Source: Methanosarcinaceae archaeon (lineage in GTDB: Archaea > Halobacteriota > Methanosarcinia > Methanosarcinales > Methanosarcinaceae). Taken from it: a stretch of DNA of 64,000 bases. Both the position numbers and the translations under genes were made by a program. Below the pieces are notes generated by a model. The model saw nothing but the letters and a program-made list of their open reading frames with translations, was not told the DNA's origin and did not search any database. Position 1 is the stretch's first letter, and each line of letters opens with the position of its first letter. Location: NCBI GenBank assembly GCA_020055655.1, contig JAIPUR010000010.1, forward strand, positions 1 through 64,000, given 5' to 3'. Positions 19,120-28,117 of the stretch are shown one piece after another.

Positions 19120-19205
19120 TCTGGAAGTTAGTTTTGTAGCTATCTTCCTTTATCTTTTTTTGAAATGAGAATCTATATCTACATAGCAGTGAAAGCAGGA
19201 AATAC

Positions 19206-20192
19206 ATGTCAGAATCCCAAAAGGTATCGGAATTGGGCGAGAGATCCCTTATTAGTGCTCTATCGCGATCGTTTAAGAATAGCACAAATCCTGATCTTGT
19301 AATAGGTCCCGGGGAGGATGACTGTGCCGTACTGGATATCTCAGACGAAGGATATCTTGTGGTGACGACAGATATGCTGCACAGAAAAACAGATTTTCCA
19401 GATCAAATGACTCCATGGCAGATCGGATGGATGTCAGCGGCTGTGAATTTCAGTGATGTTGCATCCACAGGTGCAAGGCCAATTGGTTTTCTTTCCTCAT
19501 TGGGCATCTCGCCTGATACAGATGTATCCTTTGTTGAAGAGGTATCAAAAGGAATGGCCGATTGTGCAAAAGAGTGTGGTACCTCAGTGATAGGTGGGGA
19601 TATTGATACTCATGACGAGCTAACTATTAATGGTACAGCTCTTGGAAAAGTAAAGAAACGTCATTTGCTGACAAGAAGGGGTGCACAAGTGGGAGATAAG
19701 GTCTGTGTAACCGGTTTTGCAGGCTCCGCAGGAGCAGCTCTTCACGCACTGTTCAATGATATTGAAATTCCTGCTTCTTTACTCAATACTCTTTTTGAGC
19801 CTTATCCCAGGGTTACAGAAGGGCAAAAACTTGCACAATCTCGTGCTGTAAGCTGCATGATGGATACAAGTGATGGTCTGGCTTTATCTCTACATGACCT
19901 TTCAGACCTTAATGCTGTAGGTTTCCAGATAAATGAATCCTCACTTCCTATTCAGTATGAAGTTCTGAATCACGTGACTGATGACCAGGATGAATTACTC
20001 AACTTTGCCATGTATACAGGTGGTGATTTCGAATTGCTTTTCACTGTGTCACCTGATTTGCTTAATAAAGTACAAAACATATGTTGTCTAACTGTTATAG
20101 GGGATGTAGTTGATCAAACGCTTGGTACTACTATTATACGCGGTGATGACACAATCCTGTCGATAAATCGAAAAGGTTATCTACAATTGTAA
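19206..20192 (+). CDS. thiL: Thiamine-monophosphate kinase
   Basis: A 328-residue PurM-fold kinase phosphorylating thiamine phosphate to thiamine diphosphate. Motifs: GPGEDDCAVLD (Mg-ATP site), TTDMLHRKTDF, NFSDVASTGARPIGF, GGDIDTHD, MMDTSDGLALSLHDLS and YTGGDFELLFTV. The start at ATG 19206 gives the normal ESQKVSELGERSLI N-terminus. No thiamine riboswitch is visible upstream, and no other thiamine gene is nearby. Confidence 0.94.
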   Translation: MSESQKVSELGERSLISALSRSFKNSTNPDLVIGPGEDDCAVLDISDEGYLVVTTDMLHRKTDFPDQMTPWQIGWMSAAVNFSDVASTGARPIGFLSSLGISPDTDVSFVEEVSKGMADCAKECGTSVIGGDIDTHDELTINGTALGKVKKRHLLTRRGAQVGDKVCVTGFAGSAGAALHALFNDIEIPASLLNTLFEPYPRVTEGQKLAQSRAVSCMMDTSDGLALSLHDLSDLNAVGFQINESSLPIQYEVLNHVTDDQDELLNFAMYTGGDFELLFTVSPDLLNKVQNICCLTVIGDVVDQTLGTTIIRGDDTILSINRKGYLQL

Positions 20193-20204
20193 AGTTAAGA
20201 TTAG

Positions 20205-20212
20205 CTTATATC
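20205..20212 (+). promoter_or_regulatory. Probable TATA box of the S-layer-type gene
   Basis: CTTATATC preceded by purine-rich AGATTAG sits about 25 bases before a plausible start near 20237, leaving a leader of about 36 bases that ends in the ribosome-binding site AAGGAAG. Confidence 0.4.
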
Positions 20213-20272
20213 AGATTATACTATGCTTTAATAACATCAATTTAATCAAATCATAATTAAGGAAGTTTAACA

Positions 20273-23200
20273 ATGCGAAATAGTTATAAATTCATTTTAT
20301 TCGGATTAATCTTATCCATATTATTTGTAGGTGCCACAAATGCTGCACCTGCGATAACTCCCACGCCGGGAGATGCATCGTTTACAAATGTTACAGATGA
20401 TCTGCCTTTTGAATTTAGTATCACGGTGAATGAAAGTTCTAACATAACTTGGTACTTCGATGGTTCGCTTGAACAATCATCTGCCATAAATCAAATTTTT
20501 GATTCTTATTCTAAAAGTGCTTCTGTAGGTCTATATAATGTCACGGTATTTGCAGAAAATGTAAATGGAACTGATAGTCATAAATGGGATTGGATTGTAA
20601 ATGAATCTTTGGCAATAAATGGCAATTCTCCGGGACCAAATCCAAGTACAACAGTTGGCGATGAGCAAACTTTTACAGTAGATACAAATCAATTAGCAAA
20701 TATTGAATGGTACATCGATGGAGCATTGGTTCAAACCAATGCGTCACAGACATCTGCCAGTTATACAAACAGTACTGCACCGGTTGATTCATATTCTATA
20801 AAAGCCACTGCAAACAACGTAAATGGTACTGCTGATCAGATATGGACTTGGGACGTAACGGCAATTCCAGCTCCCTCTATAACCCTCGTTGATCCTACTG
20901 ATCTAACTCCAAACGACAATACCGGAGATTCAAGGACTTTTGAAGTCAGTATAAATCAGCCAGTTAACTTGACCTGGATTATGAATGGTACTACTTTGAG
21001 AACTGATAATTCAGTTACAACTTCCTCATATGCATTTATTTCTGTTCCTGAAAACAGCAGTGGTCATAATCTTACGGTGTTTGCACAAAATGCAAATGGT
21101 ACTGATCAGGAGAAATGGGATTGGACAGTTACTGATATTCCTCTTAGTATTACTGATTCTAAACCAACATCAGATCCTGAAACCACTGTAGATGTTCCCC
21201 AGATATTCAACATAACTGTGAACAAGGTATGTGATATTAATTGGTACATTGATAGTTCACTTGTTCAGACAAATTCTTCATCCGCAGATGCAGAATTTAC
21301 AAAATCAGATGCTTCAGTTGGAAACTATAATGTAACTGTAACAGCTACAAATTCAACTGACAATGTATCGAAAAGCTGGACGTGGGATGTACGTTCTAAA
21401 ACATATTTCAGCGGTGACCGAATATGGGATGAGAATGCAGGTCAATCCACTGATTATGAATGGAATGCAAAGAGTTTCTCTGGTTTCTTCTATGACCTTG
21501 AATCTGGACTCAGTTCTGAGACACTGACAATAAGTGATATTGACAGGTCAATAGGTGATGATGATATTGTTTACGAAACCCGTCCTGTAGAGACTGATTT
21601 TGAACATAGTGAATGGGGTAAATATCAGGTCATTGGTTTTATGGCTGAGAAGTACTTTGCAGCATATACTGTAAACACAAGCATCAATGATGTTGAGATC
21701 ATAAGCATGATGTCAGACGGCCAGCTTGCAAAAGTGCTCATCGATGACGATGAAAAGGAATCCGTCTTCTCCGGTTCGTCCCTGGTCCTTGAGGAAGGTT
21801 ATGAGCTTAAGATCGTGGAAGTGGACGTAAATGGTAACAGTGTTTTTGTCAGGCTCGTAAAAGATGGGGATGAACTGGACAGTGGTGTTGTCTCTGGCAA
21901 TGAAGATTATATTTATCAGGTAGATGTGGGAGACAGTGATGATGTAGTACTCATTGCAGTTCACTTTGACAACATATTCAGTGGAACTGAATCAAATGCT
22001 GTATTCGTTGAAGGTATCTTCCAGATATCAGATGAATATACTCAGGTCGAAAACGGCGATTCTTTCGGAAAGATGGAGGTCACATCTGTAGGTGACACCA
22101 TGATACAGATGAAGAATGATGACTCAGTATCACTTTCCAAGGGCAAGACTGTAGACATCATGGGCAAGATCAAACTTATTGTTGCAGACGATGACGATCT
22201 GAGGTTCGCACCATTTGTGGATATGTCTGAACCGGGAACTTATGAGCTTCGTGGAACAGTTGCAGAAGGCTCCGAGTTGTTAACCTGGACTCCTCTTAAC
22301 TTCGAAGGATTCTACTATGATATCGATGAAGGTATTCAGACAGAAAATCTTGAAGTACTATCTATCAGTAGCAGATCTATTGATGATGATCAATTGGTCT
22401 ATACCAGTACTCCACAGGCTGTTGAGTTCGAACATTCTGAATGGAATAGCTTCAATGTAATTGGTTTCCAGGCTGAGAAATACTTTGCAGGCTATCCATC
22501 CACGGCTTTTGATAGAGGCGAGAGCGTTGATTTGATATCAGATGGCCAATTGTCCAAAGTAATTCTGGATGAGGATGAGAAGCGCTCAGTTTTCTCAGGC
22601 AGTTCACTTACACTTGGCGAAGGCTACACCCTTGATATCGTAGAAGTTGACAGGGATGGAAATCAGGTTCTTGTTGAGCTCAGCAAGGATGGGGATGAGG
22701 TCGACACGGATATAGCTTCTGCAAATGATGACTACATTTATGAGAAAGATCTCGGTGACTCCGATGATGTGCCTATCATCGTGGTTCATTTCGATGAGAT
22801 ATTCAGGGGATCTGAGAGCAATGCTGTTTTCGTGGAGGGTATCTTCCAGATATCTGATGAATACAAGGAGCTTGAAACTGGTGACACATTCGGTGAGATG
22901 GAAATAACAAGTCTCGGTGGTTCTATTGTAATGAAGAATGATGATTCCATATCTCTTTCAAAGGATAATGACATCGAGATCATGGAGAATGTTGGTATCA
23001 GGGTGGCAGATTCTGATACTGTCAGGTATTATCCATATACGGAGGTAACCACCTCTCCTGATGAGGAACTTAAAGTTACGATCAAGGATTCTGTTGCTTT
23101 GAAAGGTGAGGAATTCACCATAACAGTGACTTCACGCGGTGCTTCAGTGGCAGAGGCAAGCGTTGAAGTAGAGGGTACAAAGATAGGCGAGACTGATGAT

Positions 23201-24001
23201 GAAGGCAGGATCGATTATACTCCTACTGAAGTAGGAGTTCTGGACGTCGTTGCTGAAAAGGAAGGCTACGTTTCCGGAACTGATGAAATAGAAGTAATTG
23301 ATCCTGATGATGAGACCAGGAAGATCAGCATTGAAGTTTCACCTGAAGAGATATTTGAAGGAAGTCCAATGACCATCTATGTGCTCAAGTCCATAGGTGG
23401 GGATGCAATTCAGGGTGCCGATGTAACCTTTGATGGTAAATCACTGGGCTCGACCTCAAGCGATGGTACTATTACTTACACACCTACAGAACCAGGTATG
23501 CACAAGCTCGAAGCAACAAAGTCAGGAATGCTTGATGCTGAGCTTGATTTCAAGGTTGAAGAGCTTGCAGCTAAGTTCGAGTTTAGCAATCTTGTGATAA
23601 CTCCTGTTGGTGTCAAGCAGGGTAATGAAGCAACTTTCAATGTGGATGTAGAAAATACCGGAACTGCTGCAGGTGACTACACAGTTGAATTGAAGGTTAA
23701 TGGAACTGTCGTAGGCAGTCAGACCATCAGCATGGAAGTAGGGGACACACAGACTCTTGAATTCAAGCATGCAGAAGAGGAACCTGGTACTTACCTCGCA
23801 ATAGTAGGTGGTCTGGAGCAAACATACGAAGTAGTTGAAAAATCAAGTGTATTAATCTACGCACTTGGTGCGATCGTGCTTGCTGTTGCAGGAGGTCTTG
23901 GTTATCTATTCACAGCAGGTGGATGGACAGTTGAGATGGCCCAGGCAAAGGTCGGAGAAGCAATAGTAGCACTTAAAGAGTTAATCGGAAATGTCCGATA
24001 A
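20273..24001 (+). CDS. S-layer-type cell surface protein with duplicated Methanosarcinales S-layer domain
   Basis: A 1242-residue exported protein. Signal peptide 1-25 (cut after TNAA). Residues about 28-385 are four Ig/PKD-like repeats of roughly 90 residues, each with a W-Y-x-D-G/N-x-x-x-Q core and a closing W-x-W-x-V. Two tandem copies of the Methanosarcinales S-layer domain follow (about 390-660 and 675-935), both with EHSEW, AEKYFA, FSGSS and NAVFVEGIFQISDEY. Then two Ig-like domains (about 950-1130), a CARDB-like domain (1135-1205) and a C-terminal membrane helix (VLIYALGAIVLAVAGGLGYL). The duplicated domain is known to tile the surface in Methanosarcina. Here the extra N-terminal stalk and C-terminal Ig domains make it longer than the roughly 670-residue major S-layer protein I recall from Methanosarcina, so it may be an accessory sheath or adhesion protein. 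Confidence 0.9.
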   Translation: MRNSYKFILFGLILSILFVGATNAAPAITPTPGDASFTNVTDDLPFEFSITVNESSNITWYFDGSLEQSSAINQIFDSYSKSASVGLYNVTVFAENVNGTDSHKWDWIVNESLAINGNSPGPNPSTTVGDEQTFTVDTNQLANIEWYIDGALVQTNASQTSASYTNSTAPVDSYSIKATANNVNGTADQIWTWDVTAIPAPSITLVDPTDLTPNDNTGDSRTFEVSINQPVNLTWIMNGTTLRTDNSVTTSSYAFISVPENSSGHNLTVFAQNANGTDQEKWDWTVTDIPLSITDSKPTSDPETTVDVPQIFNITVNKVCDINWYIDSSLVQTNSSSADAEFTKSDASVGNYNVTVTATNSTDNVSKSWTWDVRSKTYFSGDRIWDENAGQSTDYEWNAKSFSGFFYDLESGLSSETLTISDIDRSIGDDDIVYETRPVETDFEHSEWGKYQVIGFMAEKYFAAYTVNTSINDVEIISMMSDGQLAKVLIDDDEKESVFSGSSLVLEEGYELKIVEVDVNGNSVFVRLVKDGDELDSGVVSGNEDYIYQVDVGDSDDVVLIAVHFDNIFSGTESNAVFVEGIFQISDEYTQVENGDSFGKMEVTSVGDTMIQMKNDDSVSLSKGKTVDIMGKIKLIVADDDDLRFAPFVDMSEPGTYELRGTVAEGSELLTWTPLNFEGFYYDIDEGIQTENLEVLSISSRSIDDDQLVYTSTPQAVEFEHSEWNSFNVIGFQAEKYFAGYPSTAFDRGESVDLISDGQLSKVILDEDEKRSVFSGSSLTLGEGYTLDIVEVDRDGNQVLVELSKDGDEVDTDIASANDDYIYEKDLGDSDDVPIIVVHFDEIFRGSESNAVFVEGIFQISDEYKELETGDTFGEMEITSLGGSIVMKNDDSISLSKDNDIEIMENVGIRVADSDTVRYYPYTEVTTSPDEELKVTIKDSVALKGEEFTITVTSRGASVAEASVEVEGTKIGETDDEGRIDYTPTEVGVLDVVAEKEGYVSGTDEIEVIDPDDETRKISIEVSPEEIFEGSPMTIYVLKSIGGDAIQGADVTFDGKSLGSTSSDGTITYTPTEPGMHKLEATKSGMLDAELDFKVEELAAKFEFSNLVITPVGVKQGNEATFNVDVENTGTAAGDYTVELKVNGTVVGSQTISMEVGDTQTLEFKHAEEEPGTYLAIVGGLEQTYEVVEKSSVLIYALGAIVLAVAGGLGYLFTAGGWTVEMAQAKVGEAIVALKELIGNVR

Positions 24002-24022
24002 CTCTTTTTCTTTTTATTTCTT
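23984..24022 (+). terminator. Terminator hairpin overlapping the S-layer gene stop codon
   Basis: Arms ATCGGA (23984-23989) and TCCGAT (23994-23999) with a 4-base loop end inside the TAA (23999-24001) and are followed by a T-rich tract with runs of five Ts. Confidence 0.65.
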
Positions 24023-24053
24023 AAATATTTAATTAGTTAATCAATATTCGTTT

Positions 24054-24575
24054 TTAGTTGATCTTTTTAGCTACATGTTCGATTGCCTCTATTAAACTGT
24101 TCTTTGGCATAATGGTGGCTACCGGTATTTTCAATATCTTTTCCACAGTAGGGCTTACAATTGGTGCACACACAAGAGCTTTTGCTCCCTCTCTTTCAGC
24201 ACGGACAGCAGCTATAATAGCTTCTTCTATTGAGGTGGCAGAATATTCTCTAATGGTGCAAAGATTGCCACATATCTTTCTTTTTGTCTCATTGATATTA
24301 TCCAGTACCGGCCTTGCAGCAATAACTGCTATGAATTCTCCCCTCTCTGAACATTCTATTGTTTTGATTGTTTTGATTATCTGGCGCAGAGTCTTCAGAT
24401 TAGGTTCACGCTTCCCGGAAAGTACTTTGTAAAGGGTGCTGGGGGGTATGTTTGCCTTTTCTGCAAAGTCAACAGCTGTGAGCTCAAGGTCTTCTTTTAT
24501 TGCTCTTGATAGTTCTTTTCTGAAACTCTCGTTCGAATCAAATATTGAATCTATTGTTTTCTCTGCAATGCTCAT
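24054..24575 (-). CDS. HTH transcriptional regulator (COG1709-like)
   Basis: A 173-residue regulator. The N-terminal helix-turn-helix is of the XRE type (TAVDFAEKANIPPSTLYKVLSGKREPNLKTL, about 31-61). The C-terminal part (about 85-173) has an alpha/beta sensor-like fold with SIEEAIIAAVRAEREGAKALVCA, reminiscent of the PrpR_N domain. I chose the ATG at 24575 because AGGA lies five bases upstream; an ATG nine codons earlier is less likely. It is divergent from the ABC importer at 24737 and probably regulates it. Confidence 0.85.
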   Translation of the reverse strand: MSIAEKTIDSIFDSNESFRKELSRAIKEDLELTAVDFAEKANIPPSTLYKVLSGKREPNLKTLRQIIKTIKTIECSERGEFIAVIAARPVLDNINETKRKICGNLCTIREYSATSIEEAIIAAVRAEREGAKALVCAPIVSPTVEKILKIPVATIMPKNSLIEAIEHVAKKIN

Positions 24576-24645
24576 TTTTCCTACACACCTGTTATACGTC
24601 AAAAATTATCCTATATGGGCAATGAATAGTTTGATATTAATACGT

Positions 24646-24702
24646 TTGGCATAAATATGCTGTAAAAGAAGGAAATGTATATAATCTATAGTATCATGCC
24701 AA
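24646..24702. promoter_or_regulatory. Divergent promoter region with inverted TTGGCAT/ATGCCAA arms
   Basis: TTGGCAT (24646-24652) and ATGCCAA (24696-24702) are perfect inverted arms that bracket the TATA-like TATATAAT (24678-24685) of the importer operon. They lie between a regulator gene and the divergent transporter, so they are candidate operator half-sites. The TATA position predicts a start near 24708. Confidence 0.45.
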
Positions 24703-24736
24703 TTGAATACATATTTTCGATAATTTAGGTGGTAAT

Positions 24737-25747
24737 TTGAACACGAAAAGAATGATCAAACCAGTTTCATTTTTACTTCTAGTAACTGTCATTATGGCTA
24801 TGGTACTTGTATCTGGCTGTACGGAAAAAGAAGAAGAAACTGAAGCACTTACAGAATTGACATTTGGTTATCAGCCAAGTACACATCAGATAGCCTATCT
24901 TACAGCAAAGGAAAAAGGCTGGTGGAATGAGGACCTTTCTCCGCTTGGCATAGAAACTATCAATGACAATCTATTCCCGACAGGTGCACCTGAAATGCAG
25001 TCTATGCTTGCCGGTGACATCGATGTTGCGTACGTTGGTGCAGCACCAGTGATATCTGCTCTTGCAAGTGGACTTGACGCTAAGATAGTTGCAGCAGTGC
25101 AGATAGAGGGATCAGACCTTGTATTGCGTAATGAGTTCCCATATGAAAGTCCGGAAGACCTCAAAGGTTTGAAACTTGCTACTTTCCCACCAGGAACTAT
25201 TCAGGATACACTCCTTAGAAATTGGCTTAAGGAAAATGGTGTTGACCCTGACAAGGATGTAGACATACTTGCCATGGGTCCAGGAGATGCAATTACTGCT
25301 ATCTCTGCTGAGCAGATAGATGGAGCTTTCCTTCCACACCCAGCACCAACTCTCATAGAAGATGGTGGTAATGCTCGCTCAATTGTTCAATCCAATGAAA
25401 TATTGGCTGAACATGCTTGCTGTGTTGTTGCAGTCAGTGGTGATTTGATTCGTGAGCACCCTGAGCTTGTGCAGCAGATCGTAGCAACTCATGTGCGTGC
25501 AACCCAGTATAATTCAGAGAATCTGAACGAAGCAGCTCAGATATTTGCTGATGACCAGGATTGGGATGTTGAGCTTGTAAAAACATCTCTTGCAGATTGG
25601 GATGGTGCATGGGTAGCTGATCCAAATCTTATAGTCGATTCAACAGTTGATTACGCTAAGGTCCAGTATGATCTTGGGTACATTTCAACAGAATTGACAG
25701 AGGATGACATATTTGACCTGAGCTTCTATGAAGCTCTGGGTCAATAA
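24737..25747 (+). CDS. ABC transporter substrate-binding lipoprotein (SsuA/TauA/NitT-like)
   Basis: A 336-residue lipoprotein with an N-terminal hydrophobic segment and lipobox VSGC. The periplasmic-binding fold begins LTFGYQPSTHQIAYLTAKEKGWW and contains MLAGDIDVAYVGAAPVISAL, typical of the NMT1/SsuA family that binds sulfonates, nitrate, thiamine precursors or similar. It starts at TTG 24737, supported by GGTGGT five bases upstream; an ATG at 24752 is the alternative. The operon continues with a permease and an ATPase. The ligand cannot be deduced. Confidence 0.87.
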   Translation: MNTKRMIKPVSFLLLVTVIMAMVLVSGCTEKEEETEALTELTFGYQPSTHQIAYLTAKEKGWWNEDLSPLGIETINDNLFPTGAPEMQSMLAGDIDVAYVGAAPVISALASGLDAKIVAAVQIEGSDLVLRNEFPYESPEDLKGLKLATFPPGTIQDTLLRNWLKENGVDPDKDVDILAMGPGDAITAISAEQIDGAFLPHPAPTLIEDGGNARSIVQSNEILAEHACCVVAVSGDLIREHPELVQQIVATHVRATQYNSENLNEAAQIFADDQDWDVELVKTSLADWDGAWVADPNLIVDSTVDYAKVQYDLGYISTELTEDDIFDLSFYEALGQ

Positions 25748-25846
25748 TCCTTTTTTTTATAATAGTATCCAATAATAAATTTCAATGGCAAGAAAATCTT
25801 TTTAGCAGCGATAATGTTACTTTGGTTTTCAAAATAAGGGGGAACA

Positions 25847-26674
25847 ATGGCTCAAACTCATTTTCATAATATTAAAAGTAAAAGTGTGGAGATATTTTCC
25901 ATTCTTTCTGCTATTATAATATGGCAATTAATAGCTGTTTATTGGGTTAAGAACAGCTTTTTCCTTCCCAGTTTCACCGATGTAACATTTGCATTCTTTA
26001 CAGTGGTCACAAAGCAGGATGATTTTTTCTTATTCTCCCGGGATATTCAACTCCCTGTGTTGGTAGTTGATCTTCTTTATAGTCTTTTACATTTCTGGAT
26101 AGGTCTCTTATCTGCACTAATAGTTGGAATTCCAATTGGGATGACCATGGGCTGGTTCAAGATCGTTAATAGAATACTTGACCCATTAATAGAGATAATT
26201 CGCCCAATTCCTCCGCTGGCATGGATACCATTTGCAATTATATGGATCGGTCTTAATCCAATGGGTGCTGGATTTGTGATATTTATCGGTGCTCTATTTC
26301 CAATTGTAATTAACACATACACCGGGTTCAAGGGTGTTCCAAAGGTCTATGTAGAGGCAGCAAAGGTGCTGGGATGTAATCGCAACATTGAACTTATGAG
26401 ATACGTTGCACTTCCTTCTTCTCTTCCCTCCATTGCAGCAGGGATCAGGATTGCCATGGGTGTGGGATGGATGTGCCTGGTGGCAGCTGAGATGTTCGGT
26501 GTTAGCAGAAACGGCCTTGGATTTAAGATATGGAATCATTACTATCATCATAGCATGGATTTCGTGCTTGTTTACATGCTTATACTTGGTTTTTTGGGAC
26601 TTTTCATAGATCGTGTACTGAGGTATTATCTTGAAGCTCGGCTTCTTAAATGGCGCGCAGGAGTGATGGCATAA
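25847..26674 (+). CDS. ABC transporter permease (SsuC/TauC-like)
   Basis: A 275-residue integral membrane protein with about six helices. The EAA loop that contacts the ATPase is visible (EAAKVLGCNRNIELMRYVALP), and PIPPLAWIPFAIIWIGL is characteristic of the SsuC/NitT permease family. The start follows the ribosome-binding site AGGGGG. Its stop codon overlaps the ATG of the ATPase gene (TAATG). The 99-base gap from the binding-protein gene may hold an internal signal that adjusts stoichiometry. Confidence 0.9.
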   Translation: MAQTHFHNIKSKSVEIFSILSAIIIWQLIAVYWVKNSFFLPSFTDVTFAFFTVVTKQDDFFLFSRDIQLPVLVVDLLYSLLHFWIGLLSALIVGIPIGMTMGWFKIVNRILDPLIEIIRPIPPLAWIPFAIIWIGLNPMGAGFVIFIGALFPIVINTYTGFKGVPKVYVEAAKVLGCNRNIELMRYVALPSSLPSIAAGIRIAMGVGWMCLVAAEMFGVSRNGLGFKIWNHYYHHSMDFVLVYMLILGFLGLFIDRVLRYYLEARLLKWRAGVMA

Positions 26675-27432
26675 TGCGAAATGTTAGCTTGAGCAATATC
26701 TCTCGTAGATTTGTCAAGGAAGATGGAACTCATATGGTAGCTCTTGATGATGTAAGTCTTGAGATTGATGATGCAGAGTTTGTTTGCTTTTTGGGTCCGT
26801 CGGGATGTGGCAAAACAACACTTCTAAGGATAATTTCGGGTCTAGATCAACCGGATGAGGGTGCTGTTTTTTTACACAATGAAAAGATCACAGGTCCTGG
26901 TCCTAAGAGGGGTATGGTTTTTCAGGAATACTCTCTTTTCCCATGGAAATCAGTAATGGAGAATGTGATATTTGGCCCTTTAATGAGCGGAATGAAAAAG
27001 AAAGATGCTCTAAAAGAGGCTGAAATTTACCTTGAGCTAGTTGGTCTTGAACAATTCAAAGATAGTTTTCCCCATGAGCTTTCAGGTGGTATGAAACAAA
27101 GGGTTGCTATTGCCCGTGCCCTTGCAAATGAGCCTGAGGTACTTTTGATGGATGAACCATTTGGTGCATTGGATGCACAAACAAGGAACGTTCTTCAGGG
27201 AGAATTGCTGCAAATATGGGAAAAGAAACGCATAACTGTTCTTTTTGTCACTCATAGTGTCGATGAAGCTGTATTTCTGGCAGATCGCATAGTTATGATG
27301 AGTTCACGACCGGGCAAAATAAAAACCATTATAGATGTAAATATCCCAAGACCACGTGGCAGAACCAGTTTAGATGTAAATGTTCTAAGGGATGAGATAC
27401 TTCAGATACTATCTGAAGATAAAGAGAAGTGA
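26674..27432 (+). CDS. ABC transporter ATP-binding protein (SsuB/TauB-like)
   Basis: A 252-residue nucleotide-binding subunit. Walker A GPSGCGKTT, Q-loop VFQEYSLFPW, signature LSGGMKQRVAIARAL, Walker B VLLMDEPFGALD and switch His VTHSVDEA are all intact. The ATG at 26674 overlaps the permease stop codon (TAATG), which I prefer over the upstream frame start at 26650. The family imports sulfonates, nitrate or similar; here it completes a three-gene importer. Confidence 0.92.
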   Translation: MRNVSLSNISRRFVKEDGTHMVALDDVSLEIDDAEFVCFLGPSGCGKTTLLRIISGLDQPDEGAVFLHNEKITGPGPKRGMVFQEYSLFPWKSVMENVIFGPLMSGMKKKDALKEAEIYLELVGLEQFKDSFPHELSGGMKQRVAIARALANEPEVLLMDEPFGALDAQTRNVLQGELLQIWEKKRITVLFVTHSVDEAVFLADRIVMMSSRPGKIKTIIDVNIPRPRGRTSLDVNVLRDEILQILSEDKEK

Positions 27433-27446
27433 AAGTGAATATTGTA

Positions 27447-27890
27447 TTATTCAGAGCGAACTATAACCTTAGTTCCGGATTCAATTTCCTTTACTTCGAC
27501 CTTGCCTATTAATTCAAGTATGGTTTTAGCTTTTGCAAAACCAATATTACATCCCGGGCGAATATGCATGTCTCTTCCTGCAGTGGCAGATCCACTAATT
27601 TTTACAGAATCAAAGACATTTAGGTCATTCCCAGCTTCAACATTTCCTTTTATCTCAGATCTGGGGCCTATTATAATATCGTCAGCTTCAATATTTCCAT
27701 TTACTATAGAGCCTTTTCCAAGTTTTAATGTACCCTTTACGGCAAGGTCTCCCCAGAAATTAGCCCCGGCTCCAACAATAAAATTACCATCAATATTAAC
27801 TTCATTCTCAAAGAATGCCTTTTTTTGTGCTATGAAGGTGTTAGATTTTTCATGATATTTTATCATCTCTTCACTCATCTCATTCACCAT
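27447..27890 (-). CDS. Polymer-forming cytoskeletal (bactofilin-like) protein
   Basis: A 147-residue protein built of short beta-helix turns: GNFIVGAGANFWGDLAVKGTL, GSIVNGNIEADDIIIG, SEIKGNVEAGNDLNVFD, GSATAGRDMHIRPG. The repeated G-(N/D)-(I/L) pattern every 15-20 residues is the DUF583/bactofilin fold, which polymerises into filaments in bacteria. The archaeal function is not established. It is convergent with the importer operon, 14 bases apart. Confidence 0.82.
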   Translation of the reverse strand: MVNEMSEEMIKYHEKSNTFIAQKKAFFENEVNIDGNFIVGAGANFWGDLAVKGTLKLGKGSIVNGNIEADDIIIGPRSEIKGNVEAGNDLNVFDSVKISGSATAGRDMHIRPGCNIGFAKAKTILELIGKVEVKEIESGTKVIVRSE

Positions 27891-28117
27891 TTTATTCTAA
27901 TAGTTTTCTTGACTATAAATCTACTACATACTTGAATATTGTCATTAGCATTGGCGTACATCTGTTGGTGCAATGTTCATTTTCTTCATTTTCTAGTGAT
28001 TCATCCTGATTAGAGTAATAAACATTATATATATCTATATGTATATATTTACTATCTGTGGATATTGGAGCTACATCTAATGTATTTAGTCGGTTTTACA
28101 CGAATTAAGGTGTATTA

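Noticed and set aside
19120-19205. A TPP riboswitch upstream of thiL
   Set aside because: The gap is only 86 bases and no characteristic CUGAGA or GG-loop core was visible.
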